A stretch of 64,000 nucleotides of DNA from Nocardia alba NBRC 108234 (GTDB lineage Bacteria > Actinomycetota > Actinomycetes > Mycobacteriales > Mycobacteriaceae). The notes under the pieces were generated by a model. That model was not told the origin of the DNA, ran no database searches, and worked only from the letters and a program-made list of their open reading frames with translations. The DNA lies in contig NZ_BDAX01000023.1 in assembly GCF_001612665.1 (NCBI RefSeq), positions 158,850 to 222,849 of the forward strand. Reading direction: 5' to 3'. Made by a program: the position numbers and the translations under genes. Below, piece by piece: positions 33,146 through 41,260 of the stretch. Numbering within the stretch: position 1 is the stretch's first letter; each line of letters begins with the position of its first letter.

Positions 33146-34222
33146 CTAACGGAATCGGGCCGCCGTTTCGGGTGCGGTGGCGAAGCTGAGGAACTGCTCG
33201 TTCTCGTGCGGATCGCCGACCGTGACCCGCACGCCGTCGCCGGCGAACGGCCGAACCAGCACGCCCGCGAGCGCACTCGCCTCGGCGAACTCGATACTGC
33301 GCTCGCGCAGCGGCAGCCACACGAAATTGGCCTCACTCGGTGGCACCTCGTAGCCCGCCGCCAGCAGCGCCGCGCGCAGCTGATGTCGTTGTGCCACCAG
33401 CACATCGGTGCGATCGAGCAGTTCGCCGTGCGCCTGCAGCGAGGCGATCGCGGCGGCCTGCGCGACCCGGTTCACGCTGAACGGGATGTGAACCTTCAGC
33501 AACGCGGTGATCACCTCGGGATGGCCCACCGCGTAGCCGACGCGCAGCCCGGCCAGGCCGTAGGCCTTCGAGAAGGTGCGCAGCACAACCACATTCGGCC
33601 GGGTGCGGCCGATCTCGACGCCGTCGGGGCGGGTCTCGGGGGTCAGCCGCAGGTACTCGTAGTAGGCCTCGTCGAGCACGACGAGAACGTGCGCGGGCAC
33701 CCGGTCGAGGAACCGCTCCAGCTCGGCGCGCCCGTGCGCGGTGCCACTGGGGTTGTTCGGGTTGCAGACGAAGATCAGCTTGGTGCGGTCGGTGACCGCG
33801 CCGGCCATGGCGTCCAGATCGTGCAGGTGGCCCTCGGTCAGCGGCACCCGCACCGCGGTCGCGTTGCCCACCTGCGTGACGATCGGGTACGCCTCGAACG
33901 AGCGCCACGCGAACACCACCTCGTCGGTGGGGGCGTCGCAGGTGATCTGCACGAGCTCCTGGCACAGCGCCACGCTGCCGCAACCGACCGCGACCTCGGC
34001 TACGGTCACCCCGAGGAACTCGGCCAGCGCCGCGCGCAGCTCGCTCACCTGATTGTCCGGGTAGCGGTTGGCCAGCTCGGCGGCCTCCGCGATCGCCTTG
34101 GCCGCGCTCGGCAACGGACCGAAGGTCGTCTCGTTGGATGCGAGCTTCACCGCATCCGGGTGGTTACGGCCGGGAACGTAGGCCGGAATGGTGGCGAGGT
34201 CGGGGCGGATACGCGCGGTCAC
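33146..34222 (-). CDS. pat: Aromatic amino acid aminotransferase Pat (HisC-like)
   Basis: A 358-residue class I/II PLP aminotransferase matching Rv3772 (Pat/HisC2). It opens ARIRPDLATIPAYVPGR, carries KLASNETTFGPLPS, the FVCNPNNPSGT pyridine loop, and TFSKAYGLAGLRVGYA with the PLP lysine. In mycobacteria the homologue acts on phenylpyruvate and related aromatic keto acids. It starts with GTG (34222). The 228 bp to the NOS gene (32918-33145) hold nothing recognisable. Confidence 0.92.
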   Translation of the reverse strand: MTARIRPDLATIPAYVPGRNHPDAVKLASNETTFGPLPSAAKAIAEAAELANRYPDNQVSELRAALAEFLGVTVAEVAVGCGSVALCQELVQITCDAPTDEVVFAWRSFEAYPIVTQVGNATAVRVPLTEGHLHDLDAMAGAVTDRTKLIFVCNPNNPSGTAHGRAELERFLDRVPAHVLVVLDEAYYEYLRLTPETRPDGVEIGRTRPNVVVLRTFSKAYGLAGLRVGYAVGHPEVITALLKVHIPFSVNRVAQAAAIASLQAHGELLDRTDVLVAQRHQLRAALLAAGYEVPPSEANFVWLPLRERSIEFAEASALAGVLVRPFAGDGVRVTVGDPHENEQFLSFATAPETAARFR

Positions 34223-34311
34223 GCCTCCACCCTACGATGATCGGCCGTCGCGACATGCGGCGCGGCCGTCCAGCCCTACCCAAGTCCTGTTCTGCCGCCT
34301 ACGCTGGGTTT

Positions 34312-35028
34312 ATGCCGGGCACTTACGACGACGTCGCCCCCCTGCGGCCGGTGGAGGTAGACACGGCCGCCGTCACACGGCGCACCGCCGTGCCGATCAC
34401 GGTGGTCGAGCCCGAACGGGTCGCCCGCGGCGGCATCGTCGTCCTGCATGAATCCCGGGATTTCTCACCCCAGCTACTCGATCTGATGCGGGCGCTGTCG
34501 TTGGAGGGCTGGATCGTCGTCGCGCCGCATCTGTTCGACCGGATCGCCGACGCGCAGGTGCGTGAGGTATTCGGCGAGGAACTCTTCGACGACTTCGACG
34601 CCGGTTTCGATTGGCTCACCGGCCGCGGCGTCTTCCCCGACACGATCGGCGTCCTCGGCTTCGACAGCGCGGGCACCGCGGCCTTCCTCGTAGCCGCCAC
34701 CCGCCCGATCGGCGCCGCGGTGAGCGTGGGCGCCCCCGGCCTCACCGAACCGCTCCCGGACCAGCACACCGCCCTGATCGATATCGCCGCCGACCTCAAA
34801 GCACCCTGGCTCGGCCTCTTCGGCGCCGACGACCCGGCCACCCCGCCCGAGGCGGTCGAACGCCTCCGCGAGGCCGCCGCGAAAGCCGATGTGGCCAGTC
34901 TCACAGTCTCCTATCCGGGCTTGAGTCACCGCATCGACCGAACCGAACCCGAAGACGACGCGACCGCCGCCATCCGCATCGACTCCCAGACCCGCGTCTA
35001 CGACTGGTTCGACAGCAATTTACGCTGA
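34312..35028 (+). CDS. Dienelactone hydrolase family protein
   Basis: A 238-residue alpha/beta hydrolase. The nucleophile elbow is LGFDSAGTAA (serine rather than the classical DLH cysteine), and the acid-histidine region runs through LFGADDPATPPE and YPGLSHRIDR. The ATG at 34312 is chosen because it fits the domain start. It is divergent from pat. The substrate is unknown. Confidence 0.85.
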   Translation: MPGTYDDVAPLRPVEVDTAAVTRRTAVPITVVEPERVARGGIVVLHESRDFSPQLLDLMRALSLEGWIVVAPHLFDRIADAQVREVFGEELFDDFDAGFDWLTGRGVFPDTIGVLGFDSAGTAAFLVAATRPIGAAVSVGAPGLTEPLPDQHTALIDIAADLKAPWLGLFGADDPATPPEAVERLREAAAKADVASLTVSYPGLSHRIDRTEPEDDATAAIRIDSQTRVYDWFDSNLR

Positions 35029-35121
35029 TTGACCAGGCGTTTTGGACTACTACCACTGCTCGTGTAATCTTCATTCCCGGCGGTTCGACAAGGACCGGTG
35101 CCCTCGAAAGAGAAGGCTCCA

Positions 35122-35211
35122 GGAGGCGTGCCAGAGCGGCCGAATGGGACTCACTGCTAATGAGTTGTCCCTTCACGGGGACCGGAGGTTCAAATCCTCT
35201 CGCCTCCGCCA
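35122..35211 (+). tRNA. tRNA-Ser(GCU)
   Basis: Acceptor GGAGGCG (35122-35128) / CGCCTCC (35201-35207), anticodon loop CTGCTAA between ACTCA and TGAGT (anticodon GCT), long variable arm, discriminator G and encoded CCA. It is 90 bases long. Confidence 0.97.
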
Positions 35212-35251
35212 TACCCAGCTTGCTGGGTAACAACTGAAGATGCACCACCAT

Positions 35252-35324
35252 GCGCCCGTAGCTCAACGGATAGAGCACTTGACTACGGATCAAGAGGTTA
35301 GGGGTTCGAATCCCTTCGGGCGCA
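35252..35324 (+). tRNA. tRNA-Arg(ACG)
   Basis: Acceptor GCGCCCG (35252-35258) / CGGGCGC (35317-35323), anticodon loop CTACGGA between CTTGA and TCAAG (anticodon ACG, to become ICG), T arm GGGGTTCGAATCCC, discriminator A. CCA is not encoded. The A34-to-inosine enzyme TadA is encoded at 47163. Confidence 0.97.
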
Positions 35325-35327
35325 CCG

Positions 35328-35366
35328 AAATCGACCCCGTATCAGTAGATGCGGGGTCGATTTTTT
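35328..35366 (+). terminator. Rho-independent terminator after the tRNA pair
   Basis: AATCGACCCCG and CGGGGTCGATT pair as a strong stem, followed by a run of six T's on the + strand. It ends the tRNA-Ser/tRNA-Arg unit. Confidence 0.9.
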
Positions 35367-35418
35367 CGTGCGGGAACGCTGCCATTCTGGGCGAGGATCG
35401 GTGTTCGTTGATCTCGGA

Positions 35419-36144
35419 TTACTTCCAGGCAGGGAGTGGTGGTAGTGGGCCGGTGAGGTCGGTGCCGGGGGTGCGGCCGAGGAGCCAGCCCAGGAGGGCG
35501 GTGGCTGGGCCGAGGACGGTGTGGTGGGGGCGGCCTGGGCCGATGGTGGCGGTGAAATCTGTGTCGGTGGATTGGATGTCGAAGGTGGGGGTGGCTTCGG
35601 GGTGGAGGTTGTCGGCGAGGTCGTTGATGGCTTCGGGGAGTAGGCGGGCCACGAAGGGGGCGGGCCAGTCCGCGGGGGTGTAGCCGACGGCGAGGTCCAC
35701 GTGGTGGATCTCGGTCTCGCGCAGGCGCATCCACACGATCTTGTCGGCGGTGAGGGTGCCGCCTTGGCGATTGCGGACCTCGGCCCGCCAGTCGGCCGGT
35801 GCCATGGTCGTGGCGACTGCCTGCCAGCGGTGCGCGGAGGCGGTGAAGTCGGCGTGCTGCACGGTGAGGAGGCGGGGTGCGCCCGCCTCGATGTCGGCGT
35901 CGCGGACCTCCACGCTCGGGTACTGCGGGATCTCGATGCCGGTGCGGGCCCACAGCAGCAGGTTCAGCAGGCTGTCGGCATTGCGGGACAGATGCGCCAG
36001 CACATGACCGCGCGTCCACCCCGGCAACAGTGATGGTTCGGTCACGGCGGCGTCGGTGAGCGCGCCGATGGCGGTATCGAAGCGCGCGGTGGACGCGGCG
36101 ACCTGATCGAGCAGGTCTGTGGGAGTTGCCGTTTCGCTGGTCAC
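35419..36144 (-). CDS. Mycothiol-dependent maleylpyruvate isomerase family protein
   Basis: A 241-residue DinB-like protein with a metal-binding pattern GHVLAHLSRNAD and RETEIHHVDL, the His/Glu/His ligand set of the mycothiol-dependent MDMPI family. It fits an enzyme acting on mycothiol conjugates in actinobacteria; the substrate is unknown. It starts with GTG (36144). A pair of DnaA boxes lies 63-89 bp upstream. Confidence 0.88.
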   Translation of the reverse strand: MTSETATPTDLLDQVAASTARFDTAIGALTDAAVTEPSLLPGWTRGHVLAHLSRNADSLLNLLLWARTGIEIPQYPSVEVRDADIEAGAPRLLTVQHADFTASAHRWQAVATTMAPADWRAEVRNRQGGTLTADKIVWMRLRETEIHHVDLAVGYTPADWPAPFVARLLPEAINDLADNLHPEATPTFDIQSTDTDFTATIGPGRPHHTVLGPATALLGWLLGRTPGTDLTGPLPPLPAWK

Positions 36145-36206
36145 GGATTCGAGGGTAGTGCGCTGTCGTTGGCGCGTACGGGAGAACGACGTCGTCGAAT
36201 CCGCCC

Positions 36207-36233
36207 TGTGGATAACTCTGAGCCTGTGGATAA
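36207..36233. promoter_or_regulatory. Paired DnaA boxes, site 1
   Basis: TGTGGATAA at 36207-36215 and again at 36225-36233, 18 bp start to start. Both are the exact DnaA box (complement TTATCCACA). They lie between the divergent-promoter side of the MDMPI gene and the 3' end of the RidA gene. A matching pair is at 58780. Confidence 0.75.
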
Positions 36234-36288
36234 CTGGGGATGATTCGACGATCGACGCCGGGTCGCCGGCGCGGCTTCGTGTGACGAT

Positions 36289-36684
36289 TCAGCCAGCGAT
36301 GATCGCGTCGGCCTCGATCTCCACCAGCAGGTCGGGGGCGATCAACGCGGTGACCTCGTACATCGAGGCTGCGGGGCGGATCGTGCCGAACACCTCGGCA
36401 TGGGCCGCCGCGACCTCGGGCCAGCGGGCGATATCGGTGACGAACATGCGCGTGCGCACCACGTCGCGCACGCTCGCGCCGGCCTGCTCGAGTGCGGCGG
36501 CGATGCGAGCCAGAACCTCACGGGTCTGCGCGCCGATGTCATCGCCGCCGACAACGCCACCACCGGCGACAGCGGCGGTGGTGCCGCTGACGACGACCTG
36601 GTTGCCGACCCGTACCGCCCGCGAATACCCGACGACATCTTCGAAATCGGAGGCCGAGGAAATGTTGCGCCGAGTTGTGGTCAT
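36289..36684 (-). CDS. RidA family protein
   Basis: A 131-residue YjgF/YER057c/UK114 family trimer, which deaminates reactive enamine/imine intermediates. The family motif is AVRVGNQVVVSGTTA at the start, then EVLARIAAALEQAGAS, and IRPAASMYEVTALIAPDLLVEIEADAI at the end carries an R near the active site. ATG 36684 is chosen because longer readings run into the divergent lipoprotein gene. It is divergent from that gene (start 36770). Confidence 0.9.
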   Translation of the reverse strand: MTTTRRNISSASDFEDVVGYSRAVRVGNQVVVSGTTAAVAGGGVVGGDDIGAQTREVLARIAAALEQAGASVRDVVRTRMFVTDIARWPEVAAAHAEVFGTIRPAASMYEVTALIAPDLLVEIEADAIIAG

Positions 36685-36769
36685 GGTTGCCAGAATGGTC
36701 CACCGGGTGGTGGAGGGCAATTCATTTGCCGGTCGTCTCGTGGTCGGATCGCGACGGTATGCATGGGAA

Positions 36770-38350
36770 ATGAACGTGCGTCCAGGTCTTCGTCTTTTCC
36801 CTCTCACCGCCGCTTTGTGCGCCGCCGCCGCGGTGGCAGGCTGCTCATCACCCGACTCCGCTGCCGGCTTCACCGCGGGCAAGGACCAGCCGCTGGTGAT
36901 CTCGCTCGACGACCTGGTCGCCAAAGCGGGCACCGGTGCGGTGCTCGGCGTCAGCCTCGAGCCCGAGCACGGCAATGTCACCCGCCGCGCCGACGGCGCC
37001 TATGTCTACACCCCGAGCACCGGCTACACCGGTCTCGACCAGTTCACCGTGAACACCACCGACGCGGTTCGCCTCTACACGACCGATATTCCGGTGCTCG
37101 GCGAGTTCGGTGGCGCCACGGTGCAGGGCAGTGGTTTCGGCTCGGCTTGGACCACGGTGCCCGGTAGCCATGACGAGTTCTACGGACTCACCGACCGCGG
37201 ACCGAATGTCGATGGTCCGGGCAAGAATGAGAAGCTCTCGCCCACACCGAGTTTCGTGCCCAAGATCGGTCGGTTCAAGCTGGTCGACAACAAGGCCGTG
37301 CTGCAGTCGAGCATCGAGCTGCGGAGCAAGTCGGGCGCTCCGTTCAACGGACAGGTCGACATCTCGGCCAGTACCGGCGAGACCATCAAAGACCTCCAGG
37401 GCAATGTGCTGCCGCCTACCGATCACGGCCTCGATCCCGAAGGCCTCGTCGCACTGGCCGACGGCACGTTCTGGGTCTCCGACGAATACGGCCCGTTTCT
37501 CGTGCATTTCGATGCCAAGGGCACCGAGATCGAGCGGCTCGCGCCCGGCAACGGCCTGCCGAAGGAGATCGCACTACGCACGCCCAACCAGGGCATGGAG
37601 GGGCTGACCATCACCCCCGACGGCAGCACCCTGGTCGGCGTGGTGCAGAGCGCGCTCAACACCCCCGGCCTGAGCGGCTCGGCCAAGGAGGTGCCGTTCG
37701 CGCGGATCGTGACCGTCGATCTGAAGACCAAGGCGCAGCGGGAATTCCTGTACCCGTTGGAGAACCCGAAGCAGTCGAAGGTCGCGGTCTCGGAGATCAC
37801 CGCGCTGAGCGCCACCACGTTCCTGGTCGATGAGCGTGACGGCAACCTCGCGCCCAAATCGGACAAGAAGATCTGGACCATCGACATCGCGGGTGCGACC
37901 GATGTCGGTCCGCAGGCGGCCGTGCCGGGCGCGACCTACGACGCCGAGAAGGGCGGCTTGCTGATCGACGGCAAGCCACTGGAGACGTTGATCGGCGTCA
38001 CCCCGACCGCCGATGCCGTTGCCGCGCTGACCAAGATCGGCGTCACCCCGGTCGCGAAGAAGAGCAACCTGGACCTTTCAGCGCTGGTCGCCGCGCTCGA
38101 CGAGAAGGGCCGGTTCTTCGGTCACGACAAGATCGAAGGTATCACCACCCTCGACGGCGGCAAGACCATCTATATCGCCAACGACAGCGACTTCGGCCTG
38201 GCCGCCAGTCAGGGCGAACAGCCTCCGTTCGGCCTGAAGCCCAAGACGTTGCCCAATGGCGTGCAGGACACCGGCGAGGTGCTCGCGGTGGACACCACCA
38301 AGCTGCCGGCGAAGATCGACGGCTACACGGTGAAGATCACCGTCAAGTAG
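36770..38350 (+). CDS. Phytase-like esterase domain lipoprotein
   Basis: A 526-residue exported lipoprotein. The signal ends in a lipobox VAGC (Cys near residue 25). The mature protein is a beta-propeller of the esterase-like-activity-of-phytase family: FYGLTDRGPNVDGPGK, DPEGLVALADGTFWVSDEYGP, IEGITTLDGGKTIYIANDSDFG. The acidic pairs in these blades fit calcium binding. Related proteins hydrolyse phytate or phosphoesters; the substrate here is untested. Its 3' end overlaps the DUF998 gene by 8 bp. Confidence 0.87.
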   Translation: MNVRPGLRLFPLTAALCAAAAVAGCSSPDSAAGFTAGKDQPLVISLDDLVAKAGTGAVLGVSLEPEHGNVTRRADGAYVYTPSTGYTGLDQFTVNTTDAVRLYTTDIPVLGEFGGATVQGSGFGSAWTTVPGSHDEFYGLTDRGPNVDGPGKNEKLSPTPSFVPKIGRFKLVDNKAVLQSSIELRSKSGAPFNGQVDISASTGETIKDLQGNVLPPTDHGLDPEGLVALADGTFWVSDEYGPFLVHFDAKGTEIERLAPGNGLPKEIALRTPNQGMEGLTITPDGSTLVGVVQSALNTPGLSGSAKEVPFARIVTVDLKTKAQREFLYPLENPKQSKVAVSEITALSATTFLVDERDGNLAPKSDKKIWTIDIAGATDVGPQAAVPGATYDAEKGGLLIDGKPLETLIGVTPTADAVAALTKIGVTPVAKKSNLDLSALVAALDEKGRFFGHDKIEGITTLDGGKTIYIANDSDFGLAASQGEQPPFGLKPKTLPNGVQDTGEVLAVDTTKLPAKIDGYTVKITVK

Positions 38351-39032
38351 TCCACTCGCGGGCCTCGAGCAGGACCGCGGTGGCCAGGGCGAGTAGCCAG
38401 AGCGACATCGCGCCGACCTGAATCCGCTGGGCTATGCCGAGTGAATAGGAGCCGGACAGGTTGTCGGCGACCATCATCCAGATGGTCGCCGCCGACCCGA
38501 GGACCAGCACGGCGACACCGAATTCACGCAGAATTCGCCAGCGATGGTAGCGATACGAGGCGAGACTGAACGCGAATGCCGCCACCGCGATCGAGGTGAC
38601 GGCCAGTGTGCTCGTTAGCGCGTGCGGTTGGTGTAGTTGTGGGAACAGCCCGCTGTCGCCGCCGCACGCGCTCTCGCCCGGGGCGCAGTCGTGCAGGGGA
38701 AGCAGGGCGTCGGCGATGGTGGACGCACCGAAGCACAGCAGGGCCGTCCAGCCGATCGTGGTCAACCGGCGGCGCCGAAAAACGAGCAGTCCACCCAGCG
38801 CGGCCGGTATCAGCAACAGGCCGACGATCTTGTCGGCGGTGCCGAACACCGCGCGGTAGGGCTTGCCCTCGGCGTCGAGTTCGCTGAGGAAGTCGTTGAC
38901 CGGGTCGGTGTCGATCGGCAGCGCGAATTCCAGCAGCCAGGACGAGTAGCACAGGCCCGCGATCGCGATCGCGAGGGCGATCAGCAACGAGTAGCGACGG
39001 GTGTGCCGTGCGGATTCGGTCACACCGACCAT
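38343..39032 (-). CDS. DUF998 family membrane protein
   Basis: A 229-residue protein with about six predicted helices. The DUF998 hallmarks are the conserved loop VNDFLSELDAEGKPYR after helix 1 and the segment DALLPLHDCAPGESACGGD, which has two cysteines in an external loop. No enzymatic function is assigned to the family. It is convergent with the phytase-like gene. Confidence 0.83.
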   Translation of the reverse strand: MVGVTESARHTRRYSLLIALAIAIAGLCYSSWLLEFALPIDTDPVNDFLSELDAEGKPYRAVFGTADKIVGLLLIPAALGGLLVFRRRRLTTIGWTALLCFGASTIADALLPLHDCAPGESACGGDSGLFPQLHQPHALTSTLAVTSIAVAAFAFSLASYRYHRWRILREFGVAVLVLGSAATIWMMVADNLSGSYSLGIAQRIQVGAMSLWLLALATAVLLEAREWTT

Positions 39033-39172
39033 TGTGCTTGTCCGGCCTCGGCCGCCCTGATCAGGCGCGTCGAGAGCCGGGACGTGATTTCATCGAGCAG
39101 CACAACAGGCACGCACAGGTTGCTTTCAGGTTCACCGTGCAGGCTGGTTGATAACCAACGGAGAGGTTCTCG

Positions 39173-39301
39173 ATGAGCTACGTGATCGCGCTGGCCGGTT
39201 TCGCCACGATCCTCGCGCTGGCAGTATCCGGCTTCGTCGCCGCGGACGCGTCGCGCGCCCCGGTGCGGGTTCGCGCCGACGGCGGTCGGCGTCGTCGCTG
39301 A
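39173..39301 (+). CDS. Small membrane protein of 42 residues
   Basis: Not covered by standard size cut-offs. It has ATG 39173 and TGA at 39299-39301. A ribosome-binding site GGAGAGG lies about 6 bases upstream. The product has one hydrophobic helix at residues 3-24 (YVIALAGFATILALAVSGFV) and a basic tail ending GGRRRR, fitting a single-span membrane protein with a cytoplasmic C-terminus. I do not recognise the family. It sits between the DUF998 gene and the vsr stop, 18 bp from the latter. Confidence 0.65.
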   Translation: MSYVIALAGFATILALAVSGFVAADASRAPVRVRADGGRRRR

Positions 39302-39319
39302 AACCCCGACAACCGCAGA

Positions 39320-39796
39320 TCAGCTAGCTCTAGCGCGTTTCACCAGTGCGGTGATCCGCTCCGCCGCCGCCTGCGGATCCTCGTGCTCCCAGACCCGGAC
39401 CACCGCCCAGCCCGCCGCGGTCAACGCGAGGTCGGTGGCCCGATCGCGGGCGACATTGCCGGCCAGCTTGTCGGCCCACCACTGCGCGTTGTTCTTCGGA
39501 TCGGTCGCGTGATCAGGACAGCGATGCCAGAAGCAGCCGTCGACATAGACCGCGATGCGCAGTCGTGGAAACACCACGTCCGCCCGGCGACGCTGACCTT
39601 TGAGGGGTGGGCGATCGACGAAATAGCGCAGGCCCGCGCGGTGCAGTTCACGGCGTAACGCCAGCTCCGGTGCGGTATCAGCGCGTCGCTGCTTGGACAT
39701 GCGCGCGCTTGTCGCGGCGTCGGTCACCGGCCTTCGCGCAGCGGAGGGCGTCGACGAGACGGGCGATTCCCCGTTGCCTTTCCGCCGCGCGCTCAC
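39320..39796 (-). CDS. vsr: Very short patch repair endonuclease Vsr
   Basis: A 158-residue endonuclease that nicks T-G mismatches arising from deamination of 5-methylcytosine. The family pattern is complete: SARMSKQRRADTAPELALR, RADVVFPRLRIAVYVDGCFWHRCP with catalytic Asp73, and WEHEDP. It overlaps the methyltransferase stop in a GTGA (39793-39796), so it is translationally coupled. The N-terminal 30 residues are low-complexity. Confidence 0.95.
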   Translation of the reverse strand: MSARRKGNGESPVSSTPSAARRPVTDAATSARMSKQRRADTAPELALRRELHRAGLRYFVDRPPLKGQRRRADVVFPRLRIAVYVDGCFWHRCPDHATDPKNNAQWWADKLAGNVARDRATDLALTAAGWAVVRVWEHEDPQAAAERITALVKRARAS

Positions 39797-40935
39797 GCCG
39801 CCCAGCCGCCCATCCGGTTGAGGTGATCGCGCACATCGTCGAGGAATCCGGGTGGGAAACGCAGGCTGCCCATCTCGGTACGACGCAGGAATCCCGCCGT
39901 CGCGCGGGGGGAGAGTAGACGGGGCTCGGTGAGGAAGTTCTTCAGGTCCTCGTAGGGCTCGTGGACGGGCCAGGTCGACAGGGGTACGCGGTACACGATG
40001 CCCGCGTGACCCCAGGCGGCTTTGGGCCACGGCTGGCCCGCGGCTATCGGCTCGCCGACGGTCAGCGGGTCCGACGGCGCGGCCAGCCGTTCGCCGACCC
40101 AGCTCGCCATCCGCACACTCACGGCGTTGCCCACCAGTTTCCAGCGATGACCTCGGCGCACGCCGGGAACATCGAGGGCGGGGGCGGTCCAGTCGGCGTC
40201 GAACCCCTGTAATCGCTCACCGTCGACGATCCCCGGCGTCACGATCTCGCCCGCGGGCAGCCGGACCGCGGGTGGGCTGGCGATGCCGAGTCCGGAACCA
40301 CCCTTGAGGGTCGGTACCGCGTTCACCGCCCAGCCGAGGCCGCGCACGCCCTCGGTCCAGTAGAAGCCGCACGGATCGCGGTCCGGATCGCCGTAGTCAC
40401 GGGGACCGGCATCGTCGCCGAACAGCACCTGGCGGGGGTCCTCGGTCCGTGAGGCCAGCATCAGCACCCGCTGACGTCGTTGCGGTAAGCCGAACGCGCG
40501 CCCGTCGACGACCCGATAGGCCCAGGTGTACCCGAGTTCCTCCAGTGCGGCCGTGATGTGGCGCATGGCCGCGCCCCGGCCCAGCTGCAACATGAACGGG
40601 ACATTCTCGATCAACAGCCACCGCGGCCCGCGCTGCCTGCGGACCAGCCGGAACACCTCGTCGACCAGGCCGGATCGACGGCCGGTGATGCCGGCGGTGC
40701 GTCCGGCCTGGGAGAGGTCCTGGCACGGGAAACCTGCCGCGACCAGTTCGGTGCCCGCGGGAAGGGACCGCAGCCGGGTGATATCGGCGTGCAGATCGGT
40801 GCCGGGGAACCGTGCCGCGAGGACGCCCTGGGCACCGGAATCGATCTCACACAGCAGTTCCGAAGCCCAACCGTGCCTGCTCAGACCGAGTTCGAGCCCG
40901 CCGATCCCGGCGAACAACCCGACCATCCGCGACAA
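39793..40935 (-). CDS. DNA (cytosine-5-)-methyltransferase
   Basis: A 380-residue C5 methyltransferase. Motif I is GLFAGIGGLELGL, motif IV GFPCQDLSQAG with the catalytic cysteine, motif VI LLIENVPF, motif VIII QRRQRVLML, and motif X near WKLVGNAVSVRMASW. The TTG at 40935 has AGGAG five bases upstream and is preferred; ATG 40926 would lose three residues. It is coupled to vsr. Recognition sequence cannot be predicted. No restriction endonuclease gene adjoins it. Confidence 0.93.
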   Translation of the reverse strand: MSRMVGLFAGIGGLELGLSRHGWASELLCEIDSGAQGVLAARFPGTDLHADITRLRSLPAGTELVAAGFPCQDLSQAGRTAGITGRRSGLVDEVFRLVRRQRGPRWLLIENVPFMLQLGRGAAMRHITAALEELGYTWAYRVVDGRAFGLPQRRQRVLMLASRTEDPRQVLFGDDAGPRDYGDPDRDPCGFYWTEGVRGLGWAVNAVPTLKGGSGLGIASPPAVRLPAGEIVTPGIVDGERLQGFDADWTAPALDVPGVRRGHRWKLVGNAVSVRMASWVGERLAAPSDPLTVGEPIAAGQPWPKAAWGHAGIVYRVPLSTWPVHEPYEDLKNFLTEPRLLSPRATAGFLRRTEMGSLRFPPGFLDDVRDHLNRMGGWAA

Positions 40936-41260
40936 CGAGACTCCTGTGTTCTGGAGCGCCGGCGCGCTCGGGTCAGCGGCCACTCGGGTGGTCCGCTCGT
41001 CAGCGACCCGCTCCCTCGCGCCTGTGGCGAAGTGTATCGGTCCGCTGAACACGCACCGGCCGCGAACGATCCTTTCCGATGGCGGGCGCCCCGCCGCTCG
41101 GCAGGGGTGGACGGGCGGGCCTGTGACGAGGAAAATCGGTGGCCGGGGGTGGGGGTGCTCTGGGACGCTGGACGGGCCGAACTTGTCGGACCCCGGTGCG
41201 AACATCACCTGGCGTCCGTACCGGAAAACCAACCAGCCGACCGGGCATCAAGGGGGAGTT
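40936..41260. other. Gene-free interval between methyltransferase and ABC gene
   Basis: This 325 bp interval lies between two divergent genes. It presumably holds both promoters, but I see no strong palindrome, repeat or small ORF with a ribosome-binding site in it. Confidence 0.6.
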
